From an uncultured Pirellula sp. (GTDB lineage Bacteria; Planctomycetota; Planctomycetia; Pirellulales; Pirellulaceae), in NCBI GenBank assembly GCA_903930765.1, contig CAIYZV010000351.1, positions 1-33,293 on the forward strand: 33,293 nt of DNA, read 5' to 3'. Position numbers and translations under genes: made by a program. Positions 9,101-17,200 of this stretch are shown piece after piece; within the stretch, counting starts at the first letter, position 1; the number at the start of each line of letters is the position of its first letter. The notes beneath the pieces are model-generated. The model searched no databases. It worked only from the letters and a program-made list of their open reading frames with translations, and was not told the origin of the DNA.

Positions 9101-9818
9101 AGCCGATGAATTTGTCGAGGACCCACATCAGTTCGTTCAGGTCGGAGACGTCATCCCCGTGTGGGTCTTGAGCGTGGACGAAAAACGTAAACGCGTCGGA
9201 CTCACCGCGATTTCACCCGCCGCGGAAGAAAAACGCCGCGAAGCACAACGGGCTGAAAAACGAAGCGAACAAGAATCAAGGGGCGATCAACGGCCTAACC
9301 GAAACGATCGCGGGCCGCGTTCGAATGCCCCTGCTAACGCTTCCAATGCCGGTGGGGAACGAACAAGCAACACAACCGGTGGTGATCGTCGTCCTGCTGG
9401 GGCTGGACGAGGCGGCCCGGGTGGCAACCAAGGCGGCGGCCAAGGCCGCGGCGGGCAGGGTCGTGGTGGCGACGGTGGACGTGCAGGCGGTCGCAATCAA
9501 GGTGGCCGAGGCCGGGACGATCGCGGTCGAGATCGACGAGACCGAAATGAAGGAACCGATTCGGACTCCGCACCACGCCGTTCAGTGAAGATCGAGCGAG
9601 CTCAACCGGAGAAGCCAATCACCGAGGCGATGCAGCAAGGCAAAGAACCGCTCCGATCCTTCTCGGATTTGATGCAGTTCATGAAGCAACCAAAACCAGC
9701 AGCCGAATCCCCGGAGACACCAAAGCCAACGACTCCGGTCGAGAACGCTCCGTCCTCGGATTCTAGTTCGCCGTCCGATAACCAAGGGCAAGACTCAGAC
9801 GCCAACACCACCGCCTGA
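6156..9818 (+). CDS. Tex-like S1 RNA-binding protein with RGG tail
   Basis: A probable nucleic-acid-binding factor related to the transcription accessory protein Tex. Counting from the alternative TTG at 6051 (1255 residues), the order is: Tex N-terminal helices (~36-235, with ATYRPDELGGID), an acidic low-complexity linker (~237-360), further helices, a YqgF/RNase H-like domain (~508-640, ILLIDAVG; the usual Asp-Pro-Gly is gone), the hallmark block RLQDPLRQILKIDP and helix-hairpin-helix repeats (~650-765), a second Ala/Glu/Ser linker (~820-930), an S1 domain (~985-1052, GVADFGVFVELGP), and an RGG/Gly-Arg-rich tail (~1080-1180). Typical Tex is about 750-780 residues, so this is much enlarged by disordered segments. 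The ATG at 6156 (1220 residues) is preferred because the upstream codons are basic and unlike the family. A strong promoter lies at 5947. A small gene follows 21 bp later. Confidence 0.9.
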   Translation: MQSLMKDLPAIARYMRLPEEQLRFPVELLNQGYEPNYLATYRPDELGGIDVQTLARLKRSVAYEGKLAAHKERVHQALERDQHWSDAVAKVIDECTSVSQVDSIARYLRSKKSAKTFSENNPNVEKLGQAILMLQVEPPKDLHAWVVEQTGVAPESAEELLNQTKRWLQLLMCEDAKLILTLQRAVLRNANVSLNILPEPAKVADTDSDDKTTADLPSTGADTPTADAPLAGASAPTQDSSDEIVAPLSIETAAIETAAIETAAIETQTLEATDGGASDGGASDGNASDGGAPIGVASETSTLQAPESDAGPTEGSKESTVAPLIEQFHKGRKQPKGIKTKSLSDKQLSPRQRRRRWLRSIVESYAKLRKPLRALTPYQVLMFSRGIRSQIMTLQFQQDMRPLVQACRDSLCEGRHPLHPLLMEVAEIGLREVLLPRLQQDALIILEEDSNQELIESSVLHLQASLLQRPVHGHRILLIDAVGQKMAAVAMIDADGRLLGTGELPCNTSKADVVAQNVATLGQWVHEHQITLVVLSNGVARRYLIHSIAELMKQSSEGSLYWTLVDRAGCDAYCMSRTSLVELPKISRRHRASVWLAWRLQDPLRQILKIDPARLRLGSYQRELPQQELEEALHESISAAITKAGVDVFHADVEVLKRIPGMNEEAAKQIAADRQQGKITNRETLMQCLRSSLTEMQARQAIGFLRVYGSENTLDGTIIHPDDYRLAERLIAHAELPTPPATPEGWSKPDYEKLAAAHAAVASLAIESTLADETSSYGFDGATNEINPNFGVIDEGTEGESSPSVDETSETTADGVATEIAATESAVAESAVAEPTSDNAEPTAHLEEAAASPSDTPESIDDAAATAETATNAAGEERTNSRMPEIPDSPMARPALSVDAEKLARSWQVGRAKLMSASSSLQFPFADTRDFQYPVPIRSQVPRLDQLPTGTMLSALVIGVADFGVFVELGPDCSGLVHISRLADEFVEDPHQFVQVGDVIPVWVLSVDEKRKRVGLTAISPAAEEKRREAQRAEKRSEQESRGDQRPNRNDRGPRSNAPANASNAGGERTSNTTGGDRRPAGAGRGGPGGNQGGGQGRGGQGRGGDGGRAGGRNQGGRGRDDRGRDRRDRNEGTDSDSAPRRSVKIERAQPEKPITEAMQQGKEPLRSFSDLMQFMKQPKPAAESPETPKPTTPVENAPSSDSSSPSDNQGQDSDANTTA
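6901..6955 (+). repeat. 15-bp tandem repeat inside the Tex-like gene (ETAAI array)
   Basis: Three consecutive 15-bp units (GAAACAGCCGCAATC, one with a single change) at 6906-6950, flanked by partial units, encode ETAAI repeats in the acidic linker. Confidence 0.95.
6975..7034 (+). repeat. 15-bp tandem repeat inside the Tex-like gene (DGGAS array)
   Basis: Four 15-bp units of the form GATGGTGGMGCATCC encode DGGAS-type pentapeptides. The array starts 20 bp after the ETAAI array but has a different sequence, so the two arose independently in the same linker. Confidence 0.95.
8616..8660 (+). repeat. 15-bp tandem repeat inside the Tex-like gene (ESAVA array)
   Basis: Three 15-bp units (GCCGCTACAGAATCC, GCCGTAGCAGAGTCC, GCCGTAGCAGAGCCA) encode ESAVA-like pentapeptides in the second disordered linker. 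The first copy has diverged. Confidence 0.85.
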
Positions 9819-9839
9819 TCCTTCGTTGAAATCCCTCTT

Positions 9840-10328
9840 ATGTCAGAATTTGAAGATCGATTGAAGAATGCGATCTCCCGAGGTGCGAACCGCGCGGAGT
9901 CGCTCTATTCCGAAGCCGAACGCAAACGGTTAGAAGCTGAAGAGCTTAAAAAGGCCCACAGCAAGTATCGGCTGGAACTCTCCGACAGAATTGAAATCGT
10001 CGTCAAAAAATTGATCGACATGTTTCCGGGCTTTCGCTACCAATCTGTTTTCAACGATTCCGGATGGGGCAGCGCGTGCGTACGAGATGACTTGGTCATC
10101 GAAAAAGGTTCTCGAACCAACAAGTACAGCCGGTTCGAAATCGTCGTGCGCCCAGTCAACGAGTTCAACGTCCTCGATATCCAAGCCAAGGGAACGATCG
10201 CCGATAAAGAGCTGATGACTCGAAGTTTGTATCAGCAGATAGGCCAAGTCGAAGTCGAGAAGTTTTTAAAGGCGATCGATGACTGGGCCGTTTCTTACGC
10301 CGAGTTGTACGCGACGAAACGCGGATAG
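9840..10328 (+). CDS. Small protein of unknown function downstream of the Tex-like gene
   Basis: A 162-residue protein that I do not recognise. The N-terminal ~55 residues are highly charged and helical, probably coiled coil (SEAERKRLEAEELKK). The rest looks alpha/beta, with GFRYQSVF and RFEIVVRPVNEF. There is no signal peptide, so it is probably cytosolic. It starts 21 bp after the Tex-like stop and should share its transcript, which suggests but does not prove a linked role. No SD is apparent. The next gene converges from the right, with 101 bp between stops and no strong terminator in between. Confidence 0.8.
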   Translation: MSEFEDRLKNAISRGANRAESLYSEAERKRLEAEELKKAHSKYRLELSDRIEIVVKKLIDMFPGFRYQSVFNDSGWGSACVRDDLVIEKGSRTNKYSRFEIVVRPVNEFNVLDIQAKGTIADKELMTRSLYQQIGQVEVEKFLKAIDDWAVSYAELYATKRG

Positions 10329-10429
10329 CCAGCGCCATCACTTCGAGCATACTAGCCAGACTCGATGCGACTTACTGTTAGCGTCCATTTCGTGAACAAA
10401 ATGCTTTTGCAAACGCGAAAACACGCTGC

Positions 10430-11728
10430 TCAAAACGCTGCAGTGTAGAGTTTACGACCGGCGACCAAACTGCACCGGACCAAGCCGTAGAGTTCCGCTC
10501 CCTCAAGGGGCGTGTTGTACGATTTGCTTTGGAACAACGCCGCTTCAACAGTCCATTTCCGATCGGCATCGATCACCACCAAATCGGCAGGGGAACCGAT
10601 CGCGAGCGAACCACCGGGTTGCTTGAGGAGCCTCGCGGGGTTCAAACTCAATTTCTGAAGTGCCGTCACCCAATCGATGATACCCGGTCGAATCAAGAAG
10701 GTAATCACTTGGGCCAATGCCGTTTCCAACGCGATCATGCCAAACGGCGCCGCGTCGATTTCCAACATCTTCTTCTCCAACGAGCATGGCCTGTGCCCTG
10801 AGCTGATGATGTCGATCGTTCCGTCTTGAATACCCTCCAAACATGCCTCAAGGTGATCTGCCGATCGGAGAGGCGGCTTGACTTTCCGATTGGTATCGAA
10901 GGACCGCATCGAATCGTCCGTCATGTGAAGATTGGCCGCATGGATGCCGACCGAGAACGGAAGAGAGCGATGCTTTGCCCTCCGGCACAATTCGACACTG
11001 CCAGAGGTGCTGATGCTGGTCAAGTGGAGTTTGCCGCCAGTCGCTTCCACCAATCGCAGGTCACGCGACGTCGCCAAATCCTCGGCTTCTGCGGGGATCG
11101 GGGATAGCCCTAATTTCAACTGCTCGAGCCCCTCGTGCATGACTCCACCGCGCGAGAGCGAGCCGATCTCCGGATGATCGAATACGTAGCGATCAAACAT
11201 GCTGCAATATTCCAACGCCCGACGCATCAACCCCGTGTTTTCAAGGGCTGACGGCGTATCGCTCAGCGCCACGGCCCCCGCCTCGACCAGCGATCCGATT
11301 TCCGCAAGACTCTCTCCTTTGCGTTCCTTGCTTACGCAACCGATCGGCAGCAGTCGACATCGATCCGCCCGCAGCCCCTTCGAGTAGATAAACTCGACGC
11401 TGGCCGCAGTATCGATGGGTGGATCAGTGTTGGGGGACAGTGCTACCGAGGTGTATCCACCCGCAAGGGCCGCAGCCGTCCCGGTCGCTATCGTCTCGTC
11501 TTCCTCACGCCCAGGCTCCCCAAATTCCGTAGCTAGGTCAAACAAACCTGGTCCTACGATGCACCCGCGGGCGTCGATCCGCTCAATGCCCCTCGGCACA
11601 TCTCCATCGGTCGGATCCAACGCGGCAATTTTGCCATCAATTACCAAGAGTCGCCCCTCGCGGTCCATCCGCGAGGCTGGGTCGATCAACCGGCCATTTT
11701 CAATCAACCAAGTATTCGTGTCGCTCAA
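10430..11728 (-). CDS. Dihydroorotase-like protein lacking active-site residues (pseudo-dihydroorotase)
   Basis: A 432-residue member of the class I dihydroorotase family by overall sequence: LSPNTDPPIDT, GAVALSD, GGVMHEG and the C-terminal GSPADLVVIDAD are all in place. The catalytic set is largely lost. The metal-binding HxH expected in DLHVHLREPG reads DLATEFGEPG (A66, E68; Arg also lost at G70). The second His of HxxH is S238. The catalytic Asp and following His of TDHAPH are G311 and C315. D157 and H185 remain. It should therefore not hydrolyse dihydroorotate. In known cases (PyrC' of Pseudomonas) such proteins support aspartate transcarbamoylase assembly, and a similar role is inferred. 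No pyrB is adjacent. The start is TTG (LSDTNTW) because the family begins right there and the next ATG is codon 21. Confidence 0.9.
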   Translation of the reverse strand: MSDTNTWLIENGRLIDPASRMDREGRLLVIDGKIAALDPTDGDVPRGIERIDARGCIVGPGLFDLATEFGEPGREEDETIATGTAAALAGGYTSVALSPNTDPPIDTAASVEFIYSKGLRADRCRLLPIGCVSKERKGESLAEIGSLVEAGAVALSDTPSALENTGLMRRALEYCSMFDRYVFDHPEIGSLSRGGVMHEGLEQLKLGLSPIPAEAEDLATSRDLRLVEATGGKLHLTSISTSGSVELCRRAKHRSLPFSVGIHAANLHMTDDSMRSFDTNRKVKPPLRSADHLEACLEGIQDGTIDIISSGHRPCSLEKKMLEIDAAPFGMIALETALAQVITFLIRPGIIDWVTALQKLSLNPARLLKQPGGSLAIGSPADLVVIDADRKWTVEAALFQSKSYNTPLEGAELYGLVRCSLVAGRKLYTAAF

Positions 11729-12263
11729 GATGGGGGTTCCAAGTCACGTGAAATTCCAAGGCACGGGAAACAGTGATTACAATAACACGGACGACACGAT
11801 CGCGAAACAAGAGTCCGACGGCGATGATTTGGTCGCGTAAAGAATCCACGCAAGTCCTGGGTTTGGGGTGGGAGCCTAGCGGAAGTTTGAAGTTCGAATG
11901 TTGAAGTCTGAACTAGGAAGCCGAACGATTCGGCTCCTTCTATTATCAAAGATACAGCCGCAATCTCCGAACAATTCCGCCCCACAATGTGGAACGACGG
12001 CGGAGCGTCGTACCACGTTGTTCTCCGCTGCCAGACCCGCTTCCAAAACCTCGCCTCCCACTTCTAAAGTGCGACCGTTCCGGAATCCCGGTCCGATGCA
12101 TTGACGGTCTGCAACGATCTCCCTTAGAAGGCTCGGTGATCAAACGCTAGCATTAACCGATTCGATCGAGGATATGCCAGCGAGCATCGCCAGCGAAGAT
12201 ACGCAGCAATCCGGCAGAGCAACGGCGATACCATCCAATTCGAACCGGCTCGACCGAGGGCAA
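11729..12263. other. Gene-free gap upstream of the pseudo-dihydroorotase gene
   Basis: These 535 bp between ybeY and the dihydroorotase-like gene (both minus) show no supported coding frame and no tRNA-like fold. A hairpin, AGGAAGCCGAA-CGA-TTCGGCTCCT, spans about 11915-11937 with one bulged A. It lacks a T tract on either strand, so I do not call it a terminator. The GAAGTTTGAAGTTCGAATGTTGAAG stretch before it is low complexity with a loose 7-bp period. The promoter of the minus-strand gene should lie in the part nearest 11729, but no clear boxes stand out. Confidence 0.45.
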
Positions 12264-12722
12264 TCAACCGCCCACATGAGAATCCCCGACTAATTTCTCC
12301 ATATAAAACCGCTCGGCCTCGCGCATCGCCCGAATGTCCTTGGGGGATTTATCCCGCAGACCAATGATATGCAGCATTCCATGGACAATGTAGAGCAACA
12401 GCTCGTGGTTGGGATTCCACCCGTGCTCCTCGGCGACCCGTCTGGCCGTATCGATGCTAACCACGATTTCACCTTCCAGGAATTCCTCCGATTCTGTCGT
12501 ATCAAAGCTGATCACATCGGTCGGGTAATCGTGGTTGAGGAACTGCCGATTGACTCGATGGATTTCCGGGTCGTCCACGATTGCAATCGATATCTGGCCA
12601 TCGTCCCAACCATAATCTTCTGCGATCGTTTCTACGGCTTGGATCAGGAGCGAGCGAGGAATGCGACCAGTAGAAGTGCCACGGTTAGAAGTACCACAGT
12701 GGATTTGAATTGAGATAGTCAT
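12264..12722 (-). CDS. ybeY: Endoribonuclease YbeY, rRNA maturation factor
   Basis: A metal-dependent single-strand RNase acting in 16S rRNA 3' processing and 70S quality control. 152 residues, normal length. The family motif NHDYPTDVISF is at 63-73 and the metal site HGMLHIIGLRD at 114-124. H114 and H118 match the usual ligands, while the third position is D124 rather than His. The same Lys/Arg-Asp-Lys form occurs, as I recall, in other bacterial YbeY proteins, so it is probably active. Residues 10-20 (GTSNRGTSTGR) contain a five-residue near-duplication made by a 15-bp repeat. The ATG start fits the family. The usual neighbours (phoH, cdaA-type or era genes) are absent here. Confidence 0.93.
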   Translation of the reverse strand: MTISIQIHCGTSNRGTSTGRIPRSLLIQAVETIAEDYGWDDGQISIAIVDDPEIHRVNRQFLNHDYPTDVISFDTTESEEFLEGEIVVSIDTARRVAEEHGWNPNHELLLYIVHGMLHIIGLRDKSPKDIRAMREAERFYMEKLVGDSHVGG

Positions 12723-13110
12723 GGCGAAATGGGAAGACTACGGAAGGATTACGGGTAACGAAAACTAGTGCTGTCCGCGAACCTTTTTGTTCTACGCAAA
12801 CTCGCCAGCTCCTCGAAGGGGGCTTACGTTAGGAATCCTCGCGAAGAGCGTCAAAATTGGTAAAAACCTTTCGTTTCGGTGCCGGTTATGCCGAAACATA
12901 CGGTTGTATTCGCAAACCAGCACGTCTGGTCGAGTGTGGGGGGCCGCGTTCGTTGAATACAGGGTTTCGGCATCTTGCCCAATCCCCTGTGAAAACGTGG
13001 GTATCGCCTTCCATCCAAGTCCGGAAAAGAGAGTTTGCAGGTGCCGAGGTTCTGAGTGAATGGCTCCAAAGCGCCGTAGTTCCCGCAAAACATACCGTAG
13101 GAGGATATCC
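12723..13110. promoter_or_regulatory. Long divergent leader between ybeY and the BON gene, with competing hairpins
   Basis: A 388-bp region without a supported gene. It contains GTTTCGG (12873-12879), then ATGCCGAAAC (12888-12897), then GTTTCGGCAT (12964-12973). The middle element can pair with the first (7 bp, 11-nt loop) or with the last (10 bp perfect, 66-nt loop), so the two stems exclude each other. No T tract follows either. A strong SD for the BON gene closes the region. Confidence 0.5.
13099..13104 (+). promoter_or_regulatory. Strong ribosome binding site of the BON gene
   Basis: GTAGGAGGATATCC precedes the ATG at 13111. The AGGAGG is a perfect anti-SD match with about 6-nt spacing. 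It decides the start in favour of 13111 over an in-frame ATG at 13060 that would put a basic extension before the signal peptide. Confidence 0.85.
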
Positions 13111-14139
13111 ATGCGACGATTCTTTTTGGGCATGGCGATTGCCTCGCTGACCGCCGGTGCTCCTTTGACGGCGTTTGGTGGAGATCGCGAGATCGCTGAT
13201 GCCATCATTTCGACCGTCAAGCAAACTCAAATCAGTTTGAAGGGGCTGGAAGTTGACCTGACCGTTAAAGACGGAAACGTGGTCATCTCCGGTACCGCAG
13301 CCAGCCAAGCACAATTGGACCGCGTTTTGGCAGCCGCACGTGACACCGACGGAGTGAAATCCGTCGACAATCAAGCGAAAGTCAATGTTGCTGAAACAAC
13401 AGCAACAGAAACCAAGACTGCACCATCGACCAGCGACGTTGTCCCCGCTTCTGCTAGTGAGCCGCCAGCACTTCTCAGCGAAGCAACCACCGTTGTCGAC
13501 GAAGAGTCGAGCGCTGATGCAGCGATCACCTCGGATCTTCTCGGAAAGCTCGGCTCCGCCCAAAAGGCTGGACAGCTGAAGAATTTCGATCTCGATGTAT
13601 CGACCGTTAATGGCGATGTATGGGTTCGGGGTTACGTGGCAACCGCTCAGCAAAAAGCGATGGTCCTCGGAACCGCTCAACGCATCCCTGGCGTTCAACG
13701 AGTGATTGACGAAGTCAGTGTCACCGGTGTGCGTCAAGCAAGCACAGCAGTTGTTCCACAACAATCTGCAATGCCAACCGTAGGTGGCGGTGTACCGCGT
13801 CCTTTCGCACCAAGCAACTTGGCAAATGCTCAAGTCGGTGTGGTTGAGGGTGTGGTTGGTGGAGTTCAAGCTCCCCAAGCTCCAGTGCCAATGCAAGGTG
13901 GCCCATCCTACGGTGGCGGTGTACCTCGCTACGACCAACCGTACATGCCAAACTACGCATGGCCTAGCTATGCAGCGTATCCAAACTCTGCTGCTGTGAC
14001 CTATCCAAAGCAATACAGCGCTTCGGCGTGGCCATACATCGGTCCATTCTATCCATACCCACAAGTCCCATTGGGATGGCGACGAGTCTCCCTCGAATGG
14101 GATGACGGACTGTGGTACCTCGATTTCACCCACAAATAG
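13111..14139 (+). CDS. Exported protein with two BON domains and Pro/Tyr-rich tail
   Basis: A 342-residue exported protein. The signal peptide (MRRFFLGMAIASL..., cleavage near AFGG, residue ~23) is followed by BON domain 1 (~25-95, with VKDGNVVISGTA and GVKSVDNQAKV), a Thr/Ser/Ala linker (~95-135) and BON domain 2 (~138-207, with VNGDVWVRGYV and GVQRVIDEVSV). A low-complexity Gly/Pro/Tyr tail ends in a Trp-rich segment (GWRRVSLEWDDGLWYLDF). BON domains are known from osmotically induced periplasmic proteins and bind phospholipid or surface structures. A periplasmic or cell-envelope role is inferred. The perfect SD and long leader suggest high, possibly regulated expression. It ends at the terminator at 14169 that it shares with the convergent operon. 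Confidence 0.9.
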   Translation: MRRFFLGMAIASLTAGAPLTAFGGDREIADAIISTVKQTQISLKGLEVDLTVKDGNVVISGTAASQAQLDRVLAAARDTDGVKSVDNQAKVNVAETTATETKTAPSTSDVVPASASEPPALLSEATTVVDEESSADAAITSDLLGKLGSAQKAGQLKNFDLDVSTVNGDVWVRGYVATAQQKAMVLGTAQRIPGVQRVIDEVSVTGVRQASTAVVPQQSAMPTVGGGVPRPFAPSNLANAQVGVVEGVVGGVQAPQAPVPMQGGPSYGGGVPRYDQPYMPNYAWPSYAAYPNSAAVTYPKQYSASAWPYIGPFYPYPQVPLGWRRVSLEWDDGLWYLDFTHK

Positions 14140-14168
14140 TGAGTGAGACGAAGGTCATACTTCACAAT

Positions 14169-14201
14169 AAAAAGCTCCAGTCGCAAGACCGGAGCTTTTT
14201 T
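14169..14201. terminator. Bidirectional intrinsic terminator
   Basis: AAAAGCTCCAGTC-GCAA-GACCGGAGCTTTTTT forms a 13-bp stem with one mismatch and a GCAA tetraloop. A T6 run follows on plus, and on minus the stem is followed by CTTTTTATT. It sits between the convergent stops of the BON gene (14139) and the PVC dehydrogenase gene (14275) and should serve both. Confidence 0.93.
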
Positions 14202-14274
14202 CGTTGAACGGTTGACGCAGTTGTTCCCTGGACTCATTGAAGCCATTCCGGGAATCCATTCCGGCAGCCGCCGG

Positions 14275-17200
14275 CTATTCCTTGCGAGATCGCAGGTAAC
14301 TGATGATGTCCGCAATCTCATCGGTCGACATGAGTTGTTCAAAGCCTTCGGGCATGAGCGACTGCTGGGACTCTCGCAGTTCCGAAATCTGCGACTTGAG
14401 CAACCGATCGATCCGTCCAGCATTGTTGACCCACTCGATCGCATCGGAATCCTCCCGAAGTCTCAGACCGGTGACCAACTCTCCGTCCTCGGTACGCGCT
14501 TGGAACACCCAGTACTTCTCTTCGACAGAGCGGTTGGGATCCAGAATAGCGGTCACCCACGCCTCATTGGTCCATTGGACCAACCCCAAAAGATTAGGCC
14601 CTACACTTGGGTCCGTTTGATCTCCGTGGACGCGAGGCTCGTGGCAAACCACACAATGCTTCCTATAAGCCCGTTCGCCGCGAACGAGATCTACTCCAAC
14701 CTGCGACTCATCCCCTCGGGCTTCTTTCGCTCGAACGGGCCATTGGCCCAACGCATTTCGAACAATCGCTGGTCGGTCCGCCCCGGGTGCGGGCCCAAAC
14801 AATGCGAGAACTCGTTTCTCTTCGGCACCTTTCGCGAACTGCCGCAACTTCTGAAGTGTCGCCGCGTCAACTTCGTTCATGGGGATCACACCGGCTTCGA
14901 CGGCATCCAGCAATCGCCCCATGGTCTCCGCGTTGCGAGACAACTCGGTCAAAAGCACAGTACGGCTGGTCTGTGACAACGAAGACCACTTGGAGAGCAA
15001 CCTAGCCGATGACTCGCCTCCAGTGCGCAATAAACCTCGTGTCAACTCCGCATCCAATGGGTCTCGACTTCCCATCGATATTGTTTCTAAAAACAAATCG
15101 TGGTGCCGATTCCAAACGGAACCCATCTGCGAAAGGACGAGTTCCATCGCGGCGAATCGCGTTGCGATCGAGGCATCGCTCGAAACCATCTCCTTGCGGG
15201 CTGCTTCCATCAAACGATCGACCGCCTCCGACTCCAAGCCCTTGGAATCGCTTCCCGCAGAAAATTGGCGGGCGAGCAGATAGTGCCATGCAGGATGCTG
15301 ATCGGTCGCTGTGGCGACTTTCGCCAACAATCGATTGCGAAGTCCCTCCGAGGATTTGGGGATCAGTTTCTCCACCAAGTGATTCACACCCGTGGCGTAA
15401 TCGATCGATCCCTCATTCAACGACTCCAGGAGTGATTCAATAACGCCATCGACCGCGTTGGGAGCGATGAATATCGCGCAGTCCACCACCCATGGATCCT
15501 GTCCGTGCATCGCGAGTGCCGATGCGATCGCGCGTGAGTCTGGCGAATCGGAAATACTTGATTCGATCGCCAGCCGGAGCGCTAGCGAGGCGGAATGAAC
15601 GACCAATTGAGGATCGACGCTATCCCAAAGCATGGATCGCATCCCTGACGGTTGTTGCGTGCGGTCGATTTGCTTCACGAGCGCTTCGACCCACGAGGCT
15701 TGTTCGTCCATCGCTCCGTTTGAAACCTCGCCAGACAAAACCGTGCGTTCGGATAGATTGCGACACGCGAAGAGCATCTTCTGGTAATCCTTGTCCGTAC
15801 ACTTGCCCATCGCAAAAAGCGTATGCAACGCGCGCACACGCGCTCGATAACTTTCGAAATTCAACGCAGTATCTCGAATCCGTTCAATCGTGGCTGCACC
15901 TACTTTTGACTCCGAAGCGCGATCGATAAGGATTTGCTGAGCCAGATCGGCCCGAGCTGCATCGCTTCCCATAAGCTCCACCAGCAACTGCGATTCCGAG
16001 GCACGCGTATAATCGACGATTGGACGAGGGGTGTAGTCGGTGCGGCGGACGCGGTAGATCCGTCCGCGATCCTCGCCTGCGCGAACATTGATGCGTCGTT
16101 GCCACTCCTCAGGAATCCACTCGGGGTGTTCGATCACATAGCGGTACATATCCACGATCCAAAGGGTTCCGTCAGGAGCATTTTCGATGCGCACGGGACG
16201 GAACCACGGATCGCTGCTTCTGACAAACTCGGACTTGGCATCCTCCTCCGCGCGGATCGCCGACCATGTTGCCCCGTTCCTCTTGAGTTGGAGCCGAGAA
16301 ACCAAGTTATGCACGGGCTCGCATACCAATGCATAATCGCGCATCTGGTCGCCTTGGCCATCACCGCGATTGACGATGGTGCTGCACGCCGAGGTGAAGC
16401 GGTTGATTGCGTACAGATCATTAAAGCGGTCTGCTTGCTGGCTGATTGGGAAAACCGGTGGAATACTCGGAGGATTGGTGATCAATTGATAACGGCGGCG
16501 AGGCGATGCCCCCGATCGCTTGATCCATGCTGGGTCGACGACGTAATGAAACATCGGAAGACTGTTCTCGTTCCCGAACCAGTTCCCCCAATCGTCGGTG
16601 GCGCGAATGTATTGGGTTACGCCTGTCTCCAAGCGCATCTCCCCTGAGTTTGGATCGAGGCTGATATCGTACCCCGCGACTCGAAAATCCTGCGGTGGAC
16701 TGGTGCGACGAACCCCTTTGCCCACCGCGGTAATCTGTTCGGCTCCCCCGCCAGGCCCAAAATACAAACGATGATCGAGCCCGTAGGTAAATCCGTGGAC
16801 ACGGTGCTGCGGATTACCTTCGGGGAAACCGGTCAGTAGCGTTATGCGTTCATCGCATTTTCCATCGCCATCGGTATCGCGTGCGAAAAAAATCTCTGGA
16901 GCGCAAGCGATCACCACACCATCTCCCCAAGCATAGACGCCAGCCGGATAGTGAAGACCATCCAGGAACATTGTGCTCGCATCCATGCGACCGTCTCCAT
17001 CGGTATCCTGCAGCGTCTTCACGCAACCGGTCTTGCCACCACCCAACGGATAATCCCCCATCTCCACGACCCATACCTTGCCATCCGCACCGAACGCGAT
17101 ACCAACGGGATCGGTGATGAGCGGTTCACAAGCCACGAGTTCAATCGTCCAACCATTGGGGACTTCGATCGTAGCGAGAGAATCCTCGGGCGATCGAGGC

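Noticed and set aside
11915-11937. Hairpin in the gap upstream of the pseudo-dihydroorotase gene as a terminator
   Set aside because: The stem is good, but there is no T tract on either strand and no gene ends close by.
11729-12263. tRNA or small RNA gene in the 535-bp gap
   Set aside because: I could not fold a cloverleaf or find a TTCGANNC arm in a plausible context.
12886-14133. A 415-codon open frame on the minus strand covering the whole BON gene
   Set aside because: It is rich in Cys, Trp and His with no domain, and lies antisense to a gene with a perfect SD, signal peptide and two BON domains. Its openness follows from the codon bias of the plus strand.
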